Positions 8,339 to 17,288 are shown, numbered from the stretch's first letter. The stretch: 64,000 bases of DNA from Bacteroidales bacterium UBA2287 (GCA_002345675.1 DDWL01000002.1:51076-115075), one strand, 5' to 3'. The notes: a model not told the origin generated them from the letters alone. Made by a program: numbers and translations.

Positions 8339-9355
8339 ATGAACTCGGAACAAAACATACTATCGGCACAAAACCTTGAGATTGGCTATAAAAGTTCAAC
8401 TTTTAGTAAGTTGGTGTATGGACCAATTTCGTTAAATTCATGTAAGGGCGAAATAGTTGCCATTGTGGGTCGAAATGGAATTGGGAAAAGCACTTTGCTA
8501 AGAACATTGGCAGGACTTCAAACTCCCGTTTCGGGAAATGTGATTGTTAAGCATAGTTTACTTTCCGAACTTCCCCGAAGGCAGCGAGCGCAGAGCATTA
8601 GCTTTGTTCCATCCGATTCGGTGCTTGTTCAAAATTTAACGGTAAAGGAGTTTGTTGCCTTAGGCCGCTTTCCGTATAACGATTGGAACGAGAATTTATC
8701 GGAAGCCGATTGGAATGCAGTTACAACTTCGTTGGAACTGGTTGGTGTTGAGCATTTAAGTAACTGTAACATAACTGAAATTAGCGATGGAGAACGACAC
8801 AGGGCAATGATTGCCTTTGCGCTAGCTCAGGATACCGATATAATTCTACTCGATGAGCCAACGGCTTTTCTCGATATTTCCAATAAAATTGAAGTAATTA
8901 ACCTGCTAAGGCGCGAAGCGCAAAAGGGGAAAACGGTAATTTTTACAACACACGACCTTAATATTGCGTTTCGCGAAGTAGATACAATTTGGCTTATGCA
9001 CCCCGAAGTTTTTGCCGTTGGAACTCCCGAGGAGCTTGCGCTTAATGGCAGTTTCGATAAGCTGCTCGAAGGAACCAGCGTGCAGTTTAACCCAATGCTT
9101 GGCACTTTCGCAACACCTCGAAAACCGTTGGCTACAATATCGCTAACTGCATCGAGTGAAATGCTATTTGTTTGGACAAAGTTTGCGCTTGAGCGCATTG
9201 GGTTTAGCGTTGAAACCGATTCTGAAAATGAAGTATATACCCTTTCCTGTACTACGGATTGTTGGCAACTTAGTATAAAAAACGAAACCAAGGCCTTCGA
9301 TAGCCTTGGTAACCTTTGTCGTTTTTTAAAAAGTAAAATTGAATTGAAACCGTAA
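8339..9355 (+). CDS. ABC importer ATP-binding protein with C-terminal extension
   Basis: The 338-residue protein is the ATPase of the importer operon, starting 4 bp after the permease stop. It shows Walker A GRNGIGKST, a variant signature ISDGERHR (in place of LSGGQ), Walker B IILLDEPTAFLD and the switch His in TTHDLN. Residues 1-250 match FecE/BtuD ATPases. About 85 extra C-terminal residues (from roughly 250) look like a small alpha/beta domain with LSCTTDCWQLSI; family members are usually near 255 residues. The extension could be regulatory or bind a ligand; I do not recognise it. The gene ends 6 bp from the convergent thioredoxin-fold gene and no terminator hairpin separates them. Confidence 0.92.
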   Translation: MNSEQNILSAQNLEIGYKSSTFSKLVYGPISLNSCKGEIVAIVGRNGIGKSTLLRTLAGLQTPVSGNVIVKHSLLSELPRRQRAQSISFVPSDSVLVQNLTVKEFVALGRFPYNDWNENLSEADWNAVTTSLELVGVEHLSNCNITEISDGERHRAMIAFALAQDTDIILLDEPTAFLDISNKIEVINLLRREAQKGKTVIFTTHDLNIAFREVDTIWLMHPEVFAVGTPEELALNGSFDKLLEGTSVQFNPMLGTFATPRKPLATISLTASSEMLFVWTKFALERIGFSVETDSENEVYTLSCTTDCWQLSIKNETKAFDSLGNLCRFLKSKIELKP

Positions 9356-9361
9356 ATATTT

Positions 9362-10768
9362 TTATTTCAATAGCGGATCAAGAATACTGTCAAGTGATTC
9401 AATTCCAATTCGTTTTGCAATAATCTTTTTATTAGCATCAAGTATAAATATTACTGGAGTGCTATAAATGTCGTAAAGTTTATGGTAGTCGGTATTTCTG
9501 TATGGATCCCAAACATTTAACCATGTTAACTTGTTGGTTTCAACGTATTCCTTCCACTTTGGCATATCGCCCTGGGTGTAAACAGCAAAAACGGCTAACC
9601 CTTTATCTTTATATTGATTATACTTTTCAAGTAGAATTGGAGTAATTTTTTTGCAATGGCTGCAGCCAGGTTCCCAAAAGTAAACAATAGTTGCCTTGGC
9701 TTTAATAGCATGAAGACTGTGCGTTTTATTGTCGAGCCCAGCCATTGTAACGTTTGGCGCAATGCTGCCAACCAAATTTGGCTTTAACTCGTTAACCCTA
9801 TTCTTAATTTTTTCAATAATATCGTTCGAAAGCCAGTTGGCCCTACCCGACAAGTAGTATTTTTCGGCAATGTGAACAAAAACGGCGTCCATTCCCATTA
9901 TGTTCGAAGCCTGATACTTGGTAAGCAGGTGAGAGGTTATGTACTGAAACATCATTTTATTCGATTGCGTTTTCTCAATTACCAAGTCGGCGTAATAATT
10001 TATCGAATCGGGAATTGGTAATAACACTTTATCGAAGTAAAAGTCGAGTCGACTCTGGAAAAATGGCGTTCGCATCAACCTATCGTCAGCCAGGTCAATA
10101 TTATCGAGGTAATGCTTTTGGTTGTACTGGTAACTTAAAACCCACTTAAGCGAATCGGCATTTGCAGTGTTTTCGGGTATTTTAAATTCGGGAATTTCGA
10201 TAGGCTTTAACGATTTAATAATTGAAGCAAGGAAAGTTCCCTTGTTCTCGTCGATAACCTGATCCCAGTATGTTTTAACCTGCTTGTCGAGTTCGTTCAT
10301 GCGATCCATAAACTTTTTCTCCTCGTCGCTTTTTTGGGCAACCCCCTGCATCTCGTTTCTCAGGTCGGTCATGGCTTTTTGTTTCTCGCCCATAAACTTT
10401 TGGTACTTAGCAAATGCACTGTTTTCGGGCGAATTTGTAAACTCTAGGTTGTCGATCTGATTATCGATTGTGGTATTAACCTTAAAATGCTGGTTCGAAC
10501 TAACTAAAATGTCGAAGTAACTTTTGTTAGGAATAATAACAATGTACATACCCCCTTTTAAAAGCGAATCGCCTTCGAATACTGCAATGCCTTTGTTGTT
10601 TATTTTAGCTGTGTCGGCTACAAATTTTTTCTCGCCTAAGTGGTAACCTAAAAGTAGGGTAGTGTCGGTTATACCTTCAATTTGTACTTCAATTCGGTAA
10701 CCCTTTTGTGCGCAGCTAATACTACTGATTACCATTAAAATTGACAGAATGACAAGAATCCTTTTCAT
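9362..10768 (-). CDS. TlpA-like thiol-disulfide oxidoreductase with DUF4369-type N-terminus
   Basis: The 468-residue exported protein has a signal peptide ending near ISSISCAQ, which is not a clean lipobox. An N-terminal beta domain (about 22-120; IEGITDTTLLLGYHLGEK) is of the DUF4369 type. It is followed by a helical middle region and a C-terminal thioredoxin fold (about 335-468). The redox motif is EPGCSHC, with Cys369 and Cys372, and the cis-proline segment is STPVIFI. Family knowledge: such proteins are periplasmic disulfide reductases or maturation factors in Bacteroidota. It is transcribed alone; 245 bp separate it from the divergent hydrolase gene, in which I see no other feature. Confidence 0.85.
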   Translation of the reverse strand: MKRILVILSILMVISSISCAQKGYRIEVQIEGITDTTLLLGYHLGEKKFVADTAKINNKGIAVFEGDSLLKGGMYIVIIPNKSYFDILVSSNQHFKVNTTIDNQIDNLEFTNSPENSAFAKYQKFMGEKQKAMTDLRNEMQGVAQKSDEEKKFMDRMNELDKQVKTYWDQVIDENKGTFLASIIKSLKPIEIPEFKIPENTANADSLKWVLSYQYNQKHYLDNIDLADDRLMRTPFFQSRLDFYFDKVLLPIPDSINYYADLVIEKTQSNKMMFQYITSHLLTKYQASNIMGMDAVFVHIAEKYYLSGRANWLSNDIIEKIKNRVNELKPNLVGSIAPNVTMAGLDNKTHSLHAIKAKATIVYFWEPGCSHCKKITPILLEKYNQYKDKGLAVFAVYTQGDMPKWKEYVETNKLTWLNVWDPYRNTDYHKLYDIYSTPVIFILDANKKIIAKRIGIESLDSILDPLLK

Positions 10769-11013
10769 TTTTTAGCTATAAATTTTGTAATTACTCTGTT
10801 AGCATGTTGGTTTCGTTGGAAACCAAAAACCGTACCACCTAATGTGAACAGTAAATTGTTAATTGCTGTAAAAATAGCAATCAAAAGTAGAAAATCTAAA
10901 TCATTTAAAGTTATTTAGCACTTTAAAGTTTGCTTTAAACCCAAACGATTTTAAATAATCTAAAAATTGTTTTAATTTGAATTTGTCTTCTTGCAAACAT
11001 AAACTATAACGTA

Positions 11014-12081
11014 ATGAAAAAATTGTATTTTGTTTTGCTGTTGGTATTCCCTTTATTAACAATAGCACAAAGTGTTGAAGAAATAAAAGATGAGATTTTG
11101 GAACTTAAGTCTGACAATATCGATTTAATTCATAGGCTCGATATTCTTCAGAAAACCGTCGACGACATTCTTTGGTTTCAACGTCTTGCCGACATTGCAA
11201 CTGTCGATAAGGTTTCTATGTATGGTCCAGCTCCTGCAAAGGTTAAATACCCAACAGCAATGGGAGCAAAAAATCCACTTAAGTTTTGGTCGTACGTGTT
11301 TATTCCAAAATGGATCGACCTCTCGAAAAAGTACCCATTAATTGTGTTACCTCATGGAGGAGTGCATGCCGATTTTTCAACCTACTACATTCATATTGTT
11401 AAGGAACTTATGGCGCAGGGCTATATTGTTGTTGCACCCGAATACCGTGGAAGCACCGGCTATGGAGAGGAATTTTGGAAACAAATTGACTACGGTGGGC
11501 TCGAAATTCAAGATGCTCATGCCAGTAAGGACTATATGGTTGAAAACTACGATTTTGTTGATAAGGATAGGGTAGGAATAATTGGCTGGAGCCATGGCGG
11601 ACTTATTTCTCTTATGACTGTTTTCGAATATCCTAACGAGTATAAATGTTCCTATGCAGGGGTTCCCGTTTCCGACTTGATAGCCCGCATGGGCTATAGC
11701 ACCGAATCGTATCGTAAACTTTTTTCTGCCGATTACCACATTGGAAAAACGCCTCGAGAGGATATTCAAGAGTACCGTCGACGCTCGCCTGCATGGAATG
11801 CGCACAAACTGCAAACGCCACTGCTAATTCATACAAACACCAACGACGACGATGTTTACGTGCTCGAGGTTGAGCATTTAATTAAATCGCTAAAAGCCGA
11901 AGGCAAAAAGTTTGAACACGAAATTTTTCAAGAAATTCCAGGTGGTCACTCCTTCAATCGTATGGACACTAAGCAAGCCAAAGAAATACGATTGAAAATT
12001 TACTCCTTTCTTGCTAAGCACTTAAATCCTCCAAAAACCTTAAAAACACTCAGCGAAATTAATAGTGCGGGGTATAGGTAA
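11014..12081 (+). CDS. Exported S9-type prolyl oligopeptidase-family hydrolase
   Basis: The 355-residue protein has a signal peptide (KKLYFVLLLVFPLLTIAQ), then a short coiled-coil-like stretch (about 20-60), then an alpha/beta-hydrolase domain. The oxyanion region is LPHGGVHADF, followed by YRGSTGYG. The nucleophile elbow is GWSHGG with Ser193, the acid is probably Asp278 or a neighbour in NTNDDDV, and the catalytic His is His312 in GGHSF. These are hallmarks of the S9 catalytic domain. The beta-propeller of full-length dipeptidyl peptidases is absent, so this is a compact peptidase or esterase acting outside the cytoplasm. A low-complexity repeat follows the stop codon. Confidence 0.85.
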   Translation: MKKLYFVLLLVFPLLTIAQSVEEIKDEILELKSDNIDLIHRLDILQKTVDDILWFQRLADIATVDKVSMYGPAPAKVKYPTAMGAKNPLKFWSYVFIPKWIDLSKKYPLIVLPHGGVHADFSTYYIHIVKELMAQGYIVVAPEYRGSTGYGEEFWKQIDYGGLEIQDAHASKDYMVENYDFVDKDRVGIIGWSHGGLISLMTVFEYPNEYKCSYAGVPVSDLIARMGYSTESYRKLFSADYHIGKTPREDIQEYRRRSPAWNAHKLQTPLLIHTNTNDDDVYVLEVEHLIKSLKAEGKKFEHEIFQEIPGGHSFNRMDTKQAKEIRLKIYSFLAKHLNPPKTLKTLSEINSAGYR

Positions 12082-12094
12082 CTTGAAGTGCAGT

Positions 12095-12230
12095 CCCCAA
12101 TAGCCATTGGTGCAGTTGTTCAGTATTGGGTTATTGGGTTATTGTGTTATTCAGTTGCTCAAATGTTCAGTTGTTCAAATGTTCAGTTATTCAAATGTTC
12201 AGTTGTTCAGTTGTTGAGTCGTTGGGGTAA
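12095..12230. repeat. Low-complexity 'ttcagttgttcaaatg' repeat
   Basis: The gap after the hydrolase gene is filled with degenerate direct repeats of words such as GTTATTGG, GTTCAGTTGTTCAAAT and GTTCAGTTATTCAAAT. A 60-codon open frame across it (12088-12270) is a by-product of the repeat and not a gene. Very similar words recur at 13261-13337, on the other side of the Rpn gene, and at 52530-52656. Confidence 0.8.
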
Positions 12231-12283
12231 GATGCGAAGACGAAAATGCATCGTAGATTCAAAATTCTAACTCGAAAATTAAT

Positions 12284-12291
12284 TATCTTTG
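12284..12291 (+). promoter_or_regulatory. -7 promoter box (TATCTTTG)
   Basis: TATCTTTG matches the Bacteroidota -7 consensus TAnnTTTG and lies 15 bp before the ATG of the Rpn gene. It overlaps the apparent upstream TTG start at 12289, which argues that translation starts at 12307. Confidence 0.6.
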
Positions 12292-12306
12292 TACAAAACT
12301 ATAGAT

Positions 12307-13164
12307 ATGAATAACAGGAATTTAATACGGTTTGATTGGGCAATAAAACGATTACTAAGGAACAAGGCTAACTTCACAGTACTTGAGGGATTTCTGTCGG
12401 AATTGCTAAAAGAGCAGATTTCAATTGAAACAATTCTTGAGAGTGAGGGTAATCAGAAATTTGAAAATGACAAGTACAACCGTGTTGATATCCTTGTAAA
12501 GAATTCAAAAGGTGAAATGGTTATAGTTGAGGTGCAGAACCAGAGCGAATACGACTATTTTCATAGAATGGCTTATGGAACATCAAAAGTTATTACCGAA
12601 TACATATCGGTAGGAGAACCCTACAAGAATGTTAAGAAAGTTTATTCAGTTAACATTGTGTACTTTGACCTTGGGCAGGGTGATGACTACATCTACTATG
12701 GAAAAACTGATTTTGTGGGAATTCATAAAAAGGACAAATTAAAACTATCCGATAAGCAAGTTGAAATACTCGGAAAGAACGAACCATTTGAAATTTCCCC
12801 AGAATACTATGTGATAAAAGTTAATCAATTCAATGATAATGCAATATCAACGCTCGATGAATGGATTTATTATCTAAAAAATAACGAGATAAGAGATGAA
12901 TTCACTGCGCAGGGAATAAATAAGGCAAAAGAACTTTTAAGAGTAGATAAACTATCGGAAGAGGAATTAATAACTTATAAAAAATACCAAGAGGATTTAA
13001 GGTATAGCGCAAGTATGGCGTGGAGTTTAAAAATTGATGCTGAAGATAGAGTAAGAAAAAATGAAAAAATACAAATAGCTAAGGATATGAAAAATGACGG
13101 TATGTCAACTGAAATTATTCAAAGATATACTGGTTTAACGGAGGAAGAAATCAACTCGATATAA
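12307..13164 (+). CDS. Rpn family recombination-promoting nuclease (PD-(D/E)XK transposase-like)
   Basis: The product is about 285 residues from the ATG at 12307; the frame extends to a TTG at 12289 that lies inside the promoter box. The N-terminus (RFDWAIKRLLRNKANFTVLE) and the motif RVDILVKNSKGEMVIVEVQ, containing the Asp and the Glu-x-Gln of a PD-(D/E)XK active site, are typical of the Rpn/PDDEXK transposase group. The C-terminus ends in a short helical tail (MSTEIIQRYTGLTEEEI). Family knowledge: Rpn proteins are DNA nucleases that promote RecA-independent recombination. Repeats of the same wording flank it on both sides, but I see no terminal inverted repeats. It uses TCA/AGA codons more than its TCG/CGA-rich neighbours, consistent with acquisition. 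Confidence 0.88.
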   Translation: MNNRNLIRFDWAIKRLLRNKANFTVLEGFLSELLKEQISIETILESEGNQKFENDKYNRVDILVKNSKGEMVIVEVQNQSEYDYFHRMAYGTSKVITEYISVGEPYKNVKKVYSVNIVYFDLGQGDDYIYYGKTDFVGIHKKDKLKLSDKQVEILGKNEPFEISPEYYVIKVNQFNDNAISTLDEWIYYLKNNEIRDEFTAQGINKAKELLRVDKLSEEELITYKKYQEDLRYSASMAWSLKIDAEDRVRKNEKIQIAKDMKNDGMSTEIIQRYTGLTEEEINSI

Positions 13165-13184
13165 AACCAAGCCCAACCCCTAAC

Positions 13185-13337
13185 CCATTAGTTATTGAGT
13201 TATTAAGTTCACTTCGACCCTTCGATAAACTCAGGGCATCGCTGCTCAGTTTAAAATTGGGTTATTGAGTTGTTCAGTTGTTCAAATATTCAGTTATTGT
13301 GTTATTCAAATGTTCAGTTGTTCAAATGTTCAGTTAA
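13185..13337. repeat. Low-complexity repeat containing a dispersed 51-bp element
   Basis: The gap after the Rpn gene contains 'gttattgag' and 'gttcagttgttcaaatg' words like those before the gene. Within it, 13210-13260 is a 51-bp element (CACTTCGACCCTTCGATAAA...) that recurs in the opposite orientation at 58749-58799 with one mismatch. The embedded CCTTCGATAAACTCAGGG is of a type found widely dispersed in genomes of this phylum. Confidence 0.8.
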
Positions 13338-13358
13338 TCATTATTTAAAACACTCAAA

Positions 13359-14054
13359 ATGAAAACCATAGGTTTAATTGGGGGAATGAGTTGGGAATCG
13401 TCGATAGTTTACTACGAAATAATTAATAAAAAGGTAAACGAGTTGTTAGGCGGGTTTCATTCGTGTAAAAGTGTAATGTGTTCGGTCGATTTTGCCGAAA
13501 TTGAAAAGCTACAACACGACGATAAATGGGATGAACTAAATGAAATAATGGTACAATCGGCTAAGCAACTCGAGAGGGCAGGAGCCGACCTTGTTGTGCT
13601 TTGCACAAATACAATGCACTTAAGCAGCAGCGAAATTGTGAAAAACATATCCATTCCATTTCTTCATATTGCCGAAGCCGTTGGCGATGAAATTGTTAAA
13701 AGAGGATTAAAAAAAGTTGGACTGCTTGGTACCAAGTTCACCATGGAGAAGGATTTTTATAAAGCAGTTATTCACAATAAATTTGGCGTTGAAGTTATAG
13801 TTCCAAATAGCGAAGATCGAAATACAGTTCACAAAGTAATTTACGAAGAGTTAGTTCAAGGAATAATAAACGAAGAGTCGAGAGAAGCATTTATAGCAAT
13901 AATTGGCAAATTACAAGACCAAGGTGCTCAGGGAGTAATTTTGGGTTGCACCGAAATACCACTTCTTATTTCCGATACCGATGTTCACATTCCAACCTTT
14001 AACACTACCCGTATACATGCCGAAAAGGCAGTGGAGTGGGCAGTTAGAGATTAA
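13359..14054 (+). CDS. Aspartate/glutamate racemase-family protein
   Basis: The 231-residue protein begins IGLIGGMSWESSIVYYEIIN, the standard start of RacX/YgeA-type amino-acid racemases. It contains both catalytic cysteine motifs, VLCTNTMH (about residue 84) and LGCTEIPLL (about residue 194). Length equals the family norm of about 230. The enzyme would interconvert L- and D-amino acids (aspartate, glutamate or broader substrates) in the cytoplasm, supplying D-amino acids or scavenging them. It stands alone with a clear terminator downstream. Substrate specificity cannot be told from sequence alone. Confidence 0.92.
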   Translation: MKTIGLIGGMSWESSIVYYEIINKKVNELLGGFHSCKSVMCSVDFAEIEKLQHDDKWDELNEIMVQSAKQLERAGADLVVLCTNTMHLSSSEIVKNISIPFLHIAEAVGDEIVKRGLKKVGLLGTKFTMEKDFYKAVIHNKFGVEVIVPNSEDRNTVHKVIYEELVQGIINEESREAFIAIIGKLQDQGAQGVILGCTEIPLLISDTDVHIPTFNTTRIHAEKAVEWAVRD

Positions 14055-14108
14055 TTGAAGAGGGATACATTACAATAATTAAAATTCACCCAATCTATTT
14101 TTTTGCTT

Positions 14109-14143
14109 CAGAGCCATGTTTTCATTAGGCTCTGTTTTTTTTT
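14109..14143 (+). terminator. Rho-independent terminator after the racemase gene
   Basis: A 7-bp stem (CAGAGCC / GGCTCTG) with a 12-nt loop is followed by nine T residues, 55 bp after the racemase stop codon. Confidence 0.85.
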
Positions 14144-14238
14144 GTATACTATTGACAGTAATTGCTTTTTTCGTAAATTTAACTGGTTTTACCTATACAT
14201 AAAATAACCCTAAAAACTAACCTAATATTTTTGACGGT

Positions 14239-17139
14239 ATGATTAGCCTCAAAATTTATCAAGAGCTAAGTCTTTTCAACTTCGACCCTTATAGCCAGTT
14301 CTTATACTCGGCAAGCGAATCGGGATCGGGTGGAGTTGAACAAGGTTACCCTGCAATGGTTCCTTTACTTTTCGTTATTGTTGCTCTTTTTATTGGAACT
14401 GCTACACGTTACCTTCTTCGTAAAACTGCATTACCCTACACAATTACGCTTCTTGTATTAGGTTTTGCTTTAGGTCTTGCCTACCGGCTTGGATTCTTTT
14501 CTTCATTTTGGGGGTTAACCCAAAACAGTGGATTAGGTTACTTTGGCGAATCGGTTAACTGGGCTGGCCATATCGACCCGCATCTAATTCTATATATTTT
14601 CCTTCCTACTTTAATTTTCGAAGCTGCTTTTGCGCTGCATATTCATACATTTAAAAAGTCGCTTACTAATGCCTTTATTCTTGCTGTTCCCGGAATTATA
14701 CTTGCTTTAGCACTAACAGCAGCGCTTTTAATGGCCTTTAAAGTCACAGGATTTGGGCTAACATCGTGGAATTGGCTAATTGCAATACTTTTTGGAACCT
14801 TAATAAGCGCAACCGACCCTGTTGCGGTTGTGTCAATATTAAAAGAGGCAGGAGCAAGCAAAAAACTTGCAACTTTAATCGAAGGCGAATCGCTCCTTAA
14901 CGACGGCACAGCTATCGTTATTTTTATGGTTGTTTTAACCGCTATTACAGGAACTGGCGAAGGGAGCAATGCATTTGTTGAATTTATTCGAATTGTTGCC
15001 GGAGGAGTGCTAATTGGTACGTTAATAGGCTGGTTTGTTGTTGTTTGGTTAAAACGAGTATTTAATGATGCCCTTTTCGAAATAACGGTTGTTATTAGCG
15101 CAGCCTATTTGGCCTTTTTTATGGCCGAACATTTTTTCCACGTTTCGGGTGTGCTTGCTGTTGTTACGTTTGGCATAATGATGGCTGGAATTGGGAAAAC
15201 TCGAATTAGCCCTCAGGTAGGGCACTTTCTACACGAATTTTGGGAACTTGCCGCCTTTATTGCCAATACGCTAATATTCTTAATAGTTGGTGTTGTAATT
15301 GCTTTAAGGGTGTCGTATACGGGCAAAGATTTTCTAATTCTAATTCTTTTTTATATTGGAATTACATTAATCCGTGGAATTGTTATTGGATTCTTTTTCC
15401 CATTAATGAAACGAATTGGTTATGGTATTACCTTTAAAGAGAGCATAATACTAACTTGGGGCGGTTTACGCGGAGCAATTGGTCTTGCCCTTGCCCTTAT
15501 TGTAGTTTCGGAAGAGTCGATCCCACACGAAGTTCGCGATCAAATTCTTGCGCTTACAGCAGGTATTGTAATGCTTACTTCGCTAATTAATGCAACAACC
15601 GTTAAACCCATTATCAGTTGGCTTGGGCTTGCTAAAGTTGGCGAAGCACGAAAGCAAATGCTCGCACAAAATATTGTGCTTTTGCACCAAAGTGCCGAAA
15701 AGGAGATTGGAAAACTAAAGGATGACCGTTTTATGGCCGGAGCCGACTGGAAGGCAGTTAAGCAGTATCTTCCAAAAATAAATAAGGAAACCAATACGGC
15801 CAAAGAGGAAGAAACTCTTTTTGAAACAAGAAAAAGGTTGCTCATTAAAGAGAAGGAGAGCTACTGGCGTCAGTTTGGCGAAGGCCTTTTAAGCGAAAAT
15901 GCTGTACATAACCTTTCCGATGAAATTGATAGGCTACTCGATTACGGTGGAAAAAACTCGCTCGCTAACCGAAAAGACCTTGAAAGTCTTTGGAAAACAC
16001 CAAAAATTCTTTCGAAACTTCAAACACTCCCGCTTCTTGGAGGTTTTTGGAATAGAGCATTTTATAGGCGATTAGCTTTTAGTTACGACTGTGCTCGTGG
16101 CTTTGCTGTTGCCAACGAAGAGAATCTTAAAGGACTTTCGAGCATGTTAGTTGGCATGTCGGCTTCATCAACATCGCTGGGCGAAGAGGAAAAAGTGCTT
16201 TCGGGTCTCGAAGACGAAATTAACGAGAATAAAATAATGGGGTTAACCTTTTTGCGAAACCTTAAAGACACATACCCCGAAGTTTACCACTCAATCGAAA
16301 CTCAAAACGCTTCGCGTTCATTGCTAAACCACCAAATGAACGTAGTTCAGCGTCTCGAAAAGCAGGGTAGAATTGAACCAGCCGATGCACATAATTTGGA
16401 AGCTGAAATTCAGGGGCATATGAAAAAAATTATCGATTCGCCGCCAACCTATCAGGTTGCCGAATCGTTGCGTTTCCTACAAGCCATTCCTGCATCATCA
16501 TTACTGTCGCTCGAGGAGTTGGTGTATTTGTCGTCGCATCTTCAGGAGAAGGTTTTCCCAATCGACGCTAAAATTGCAACCGAAGGAAATACAAGCGATT
16601 GTCTCTATATGATTCTTCGAGGGTCGGCTCGATTCGAAAGGGGTGCAAAACTCAAAGCAATGCTCGAACCCGGAGCTGTTGTTGGGGCCTATGATACTTT
16701 AGCTAATTGTCAGCGCTGGGCATCTGTCGTTTCCGACTCACCAGTTACTGCCTTTAGATTATCCCAATCGGTAATTCAAAAGAGTCTACTGAAAAGGGCT
16801 CCAATTATGGATTTTCTTTGGCATTTGGCTGGAATCGATTTGGCCGAAAGGCTACTTCCAAAGCATGAGCCTTGGAGCCAGTGGAGAGTAAAAAAACTCA
16901 AGAATTGGATTAACACAGGTAAGGTTTTGCATCTGTTGCCAGGCGAAAAGGTAAGGCTCGATACGTCTATCGTTATTATTCTTCAGGGTGAAGTAATTAC
17001 CGAAAACGACGATAAAATCATTCCAGCTCCAGAACTCGTTTTTTCAAACGAACTAAGAACAAAGGGTAAAGCTCTTGTATTTGCAATTCCCGAAATAGTT
17101 GAAAAGGTTGAGAGTGGAGAGTTGAAAGGAGAGAGTTAG
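14239..17139 (+). CDS. NhaP/NHE-type cation:proton antiporter with C-terminal cyclic-nucleotide-binding-like domain
   Basis: The 966-residue protein has an N-terminal CPA1 transporter domain of about 12 helices (residues 40-445). It contains the ion-binding ATDPVAVVS (Asp193) and EGESLLNDG (Asp222) motifs of Na+/H+ exchangers. A long cytoplasmic tail follows: a helical region (450-740), then a CAP_ED cyclic-nucleotide-binding-like domain (about 760-880; IATEGNTSDCLYMILRGSA). It probably extrudes Na+ or K+ in exchange for protons, with tail-mediated regulation. The length matches other long NhaP-like antiporters. The last dozen codons (VEKVESGELKGES) are encoded by purine-rich DNA continuous with the repeat that follows, suggesting the repeat has altered the C-terminus. 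Confidence 0.92.
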   Translation: MISLKIYQELSLFNFDPYSQFLYSASESGSGGVEQGYPAMVPLLFVIVALFIGTATRYLLRKTALPYTITLLVLGFALGLAYRLGFFSSFWGLTQNSGLGYFGESVNWAGHIDPHLILYIFLPTLIFEAAFALHIHTFKKSLTNAFILAVPGIILALALTAALLMAFKVTGFGLTSWNWLIAILFGTLISATDPVAVVSILKEAGASKKLATLIEGESLLNDGTAIVIFMVVLTAITGTGEGSNAFVEFIRIVAGGVLIGTLIGWFVVVWLKRVFNDALFEITVVISAAYLAFFMAEHFFHVSGVLAVVTFGIMMAGIGKTRISPQVGHFLHEFWELAAFIANTLIFLIVGVVIALRVSYTGKDFLILILFYIGITLIRGIVIGFFFPLMKRIGYGITFKESIILTWGGLRGAIGLALALIVVSEESIPHEVRDQILALTAGIVMLTSLINATTVKPIISWLGLAKVGEARKQMLAQNIVLLHQSAEKEIGKLKDDRFMAGADWKAVKQYLPKINKETNTAKEEETLFETRKRLLIKEKESYWRQFGEGLLSENAVHNLSDEIDRLLDYGGKNSLANRKDLESLWKTPKILSKLQTLPLLGGFWNRAFYRRLAFSYDCARGFAVANEENLKGLSSMLVGMSASSTSLGEEEKVLSGLEDEINENKIMGLTFLRNLKDTYPEVYHSIETQNASRSLLNHQMNVVQRLEKQGRIEPADAHNLEAEIQGHMKKIIDSPPTYQVAESLRFLQAIPASSLLSLEELVYLSSHLQEKVFPIDAKIATEGNTSDCLYMILRGSARFERGAKLKAMLEPGAVVGAYDTLANCQRWASVVSDSPVTAFRLSQSVIQKSLLKRAPIMDFLWHLAGIDLAERLLPKHEPWSQWRVKKLKNWINTGKVLHLLPGEKVRLDTSIVIILQGEVITENDDKIIPAPELVFSNELRTKGKALVFAIPEIVEKVESGELKGES

Positions 17140-17287
17140 AAGTCGGAAGTCGGAAGTCGGAAGTCGGAAGACTGAAGACCGAAGACTGCTGACTGTGAAC
17201 TGAAGACTGCGGACTGTTGACTGCTGACTGTGAACTGAAGACTGCGGACTGCGAACTGCCGACTGCGAACTGCCGACTGCAAACTGT
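17104..17287. repeat. Degenerate 'aagtcgg / gactgc' repeat array
   Basis: Four copies of an 8-bp word (AAGTCGGA) are followed by about 18 copies of 7-8-bp words such as GACTGTGAACTGAAGACTGC. The array starts in the purine-rich end of the antiporter gene and ends 2 bp before the convergent DUF4130 stop codon. Translating it in any frame gives serine/glutamine-rich strings, so open frames here (for example 17053-17418 minus) are artefacts. Confidence 0.85.
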
Positions 17288-17288
17288 T

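Noticed and set aside
12088..12270. 60-codon open frame on the plus strand
   Set aside because: It lies across a low-complexity repeat and its translation is repeat-derived; no homology or start signal.
12307..13164. Rpn gene as part of a complete insertion sequence
   Set aside because: No terminal inverted repeats or target-site duplication could be found; only low-complexity words flank it.
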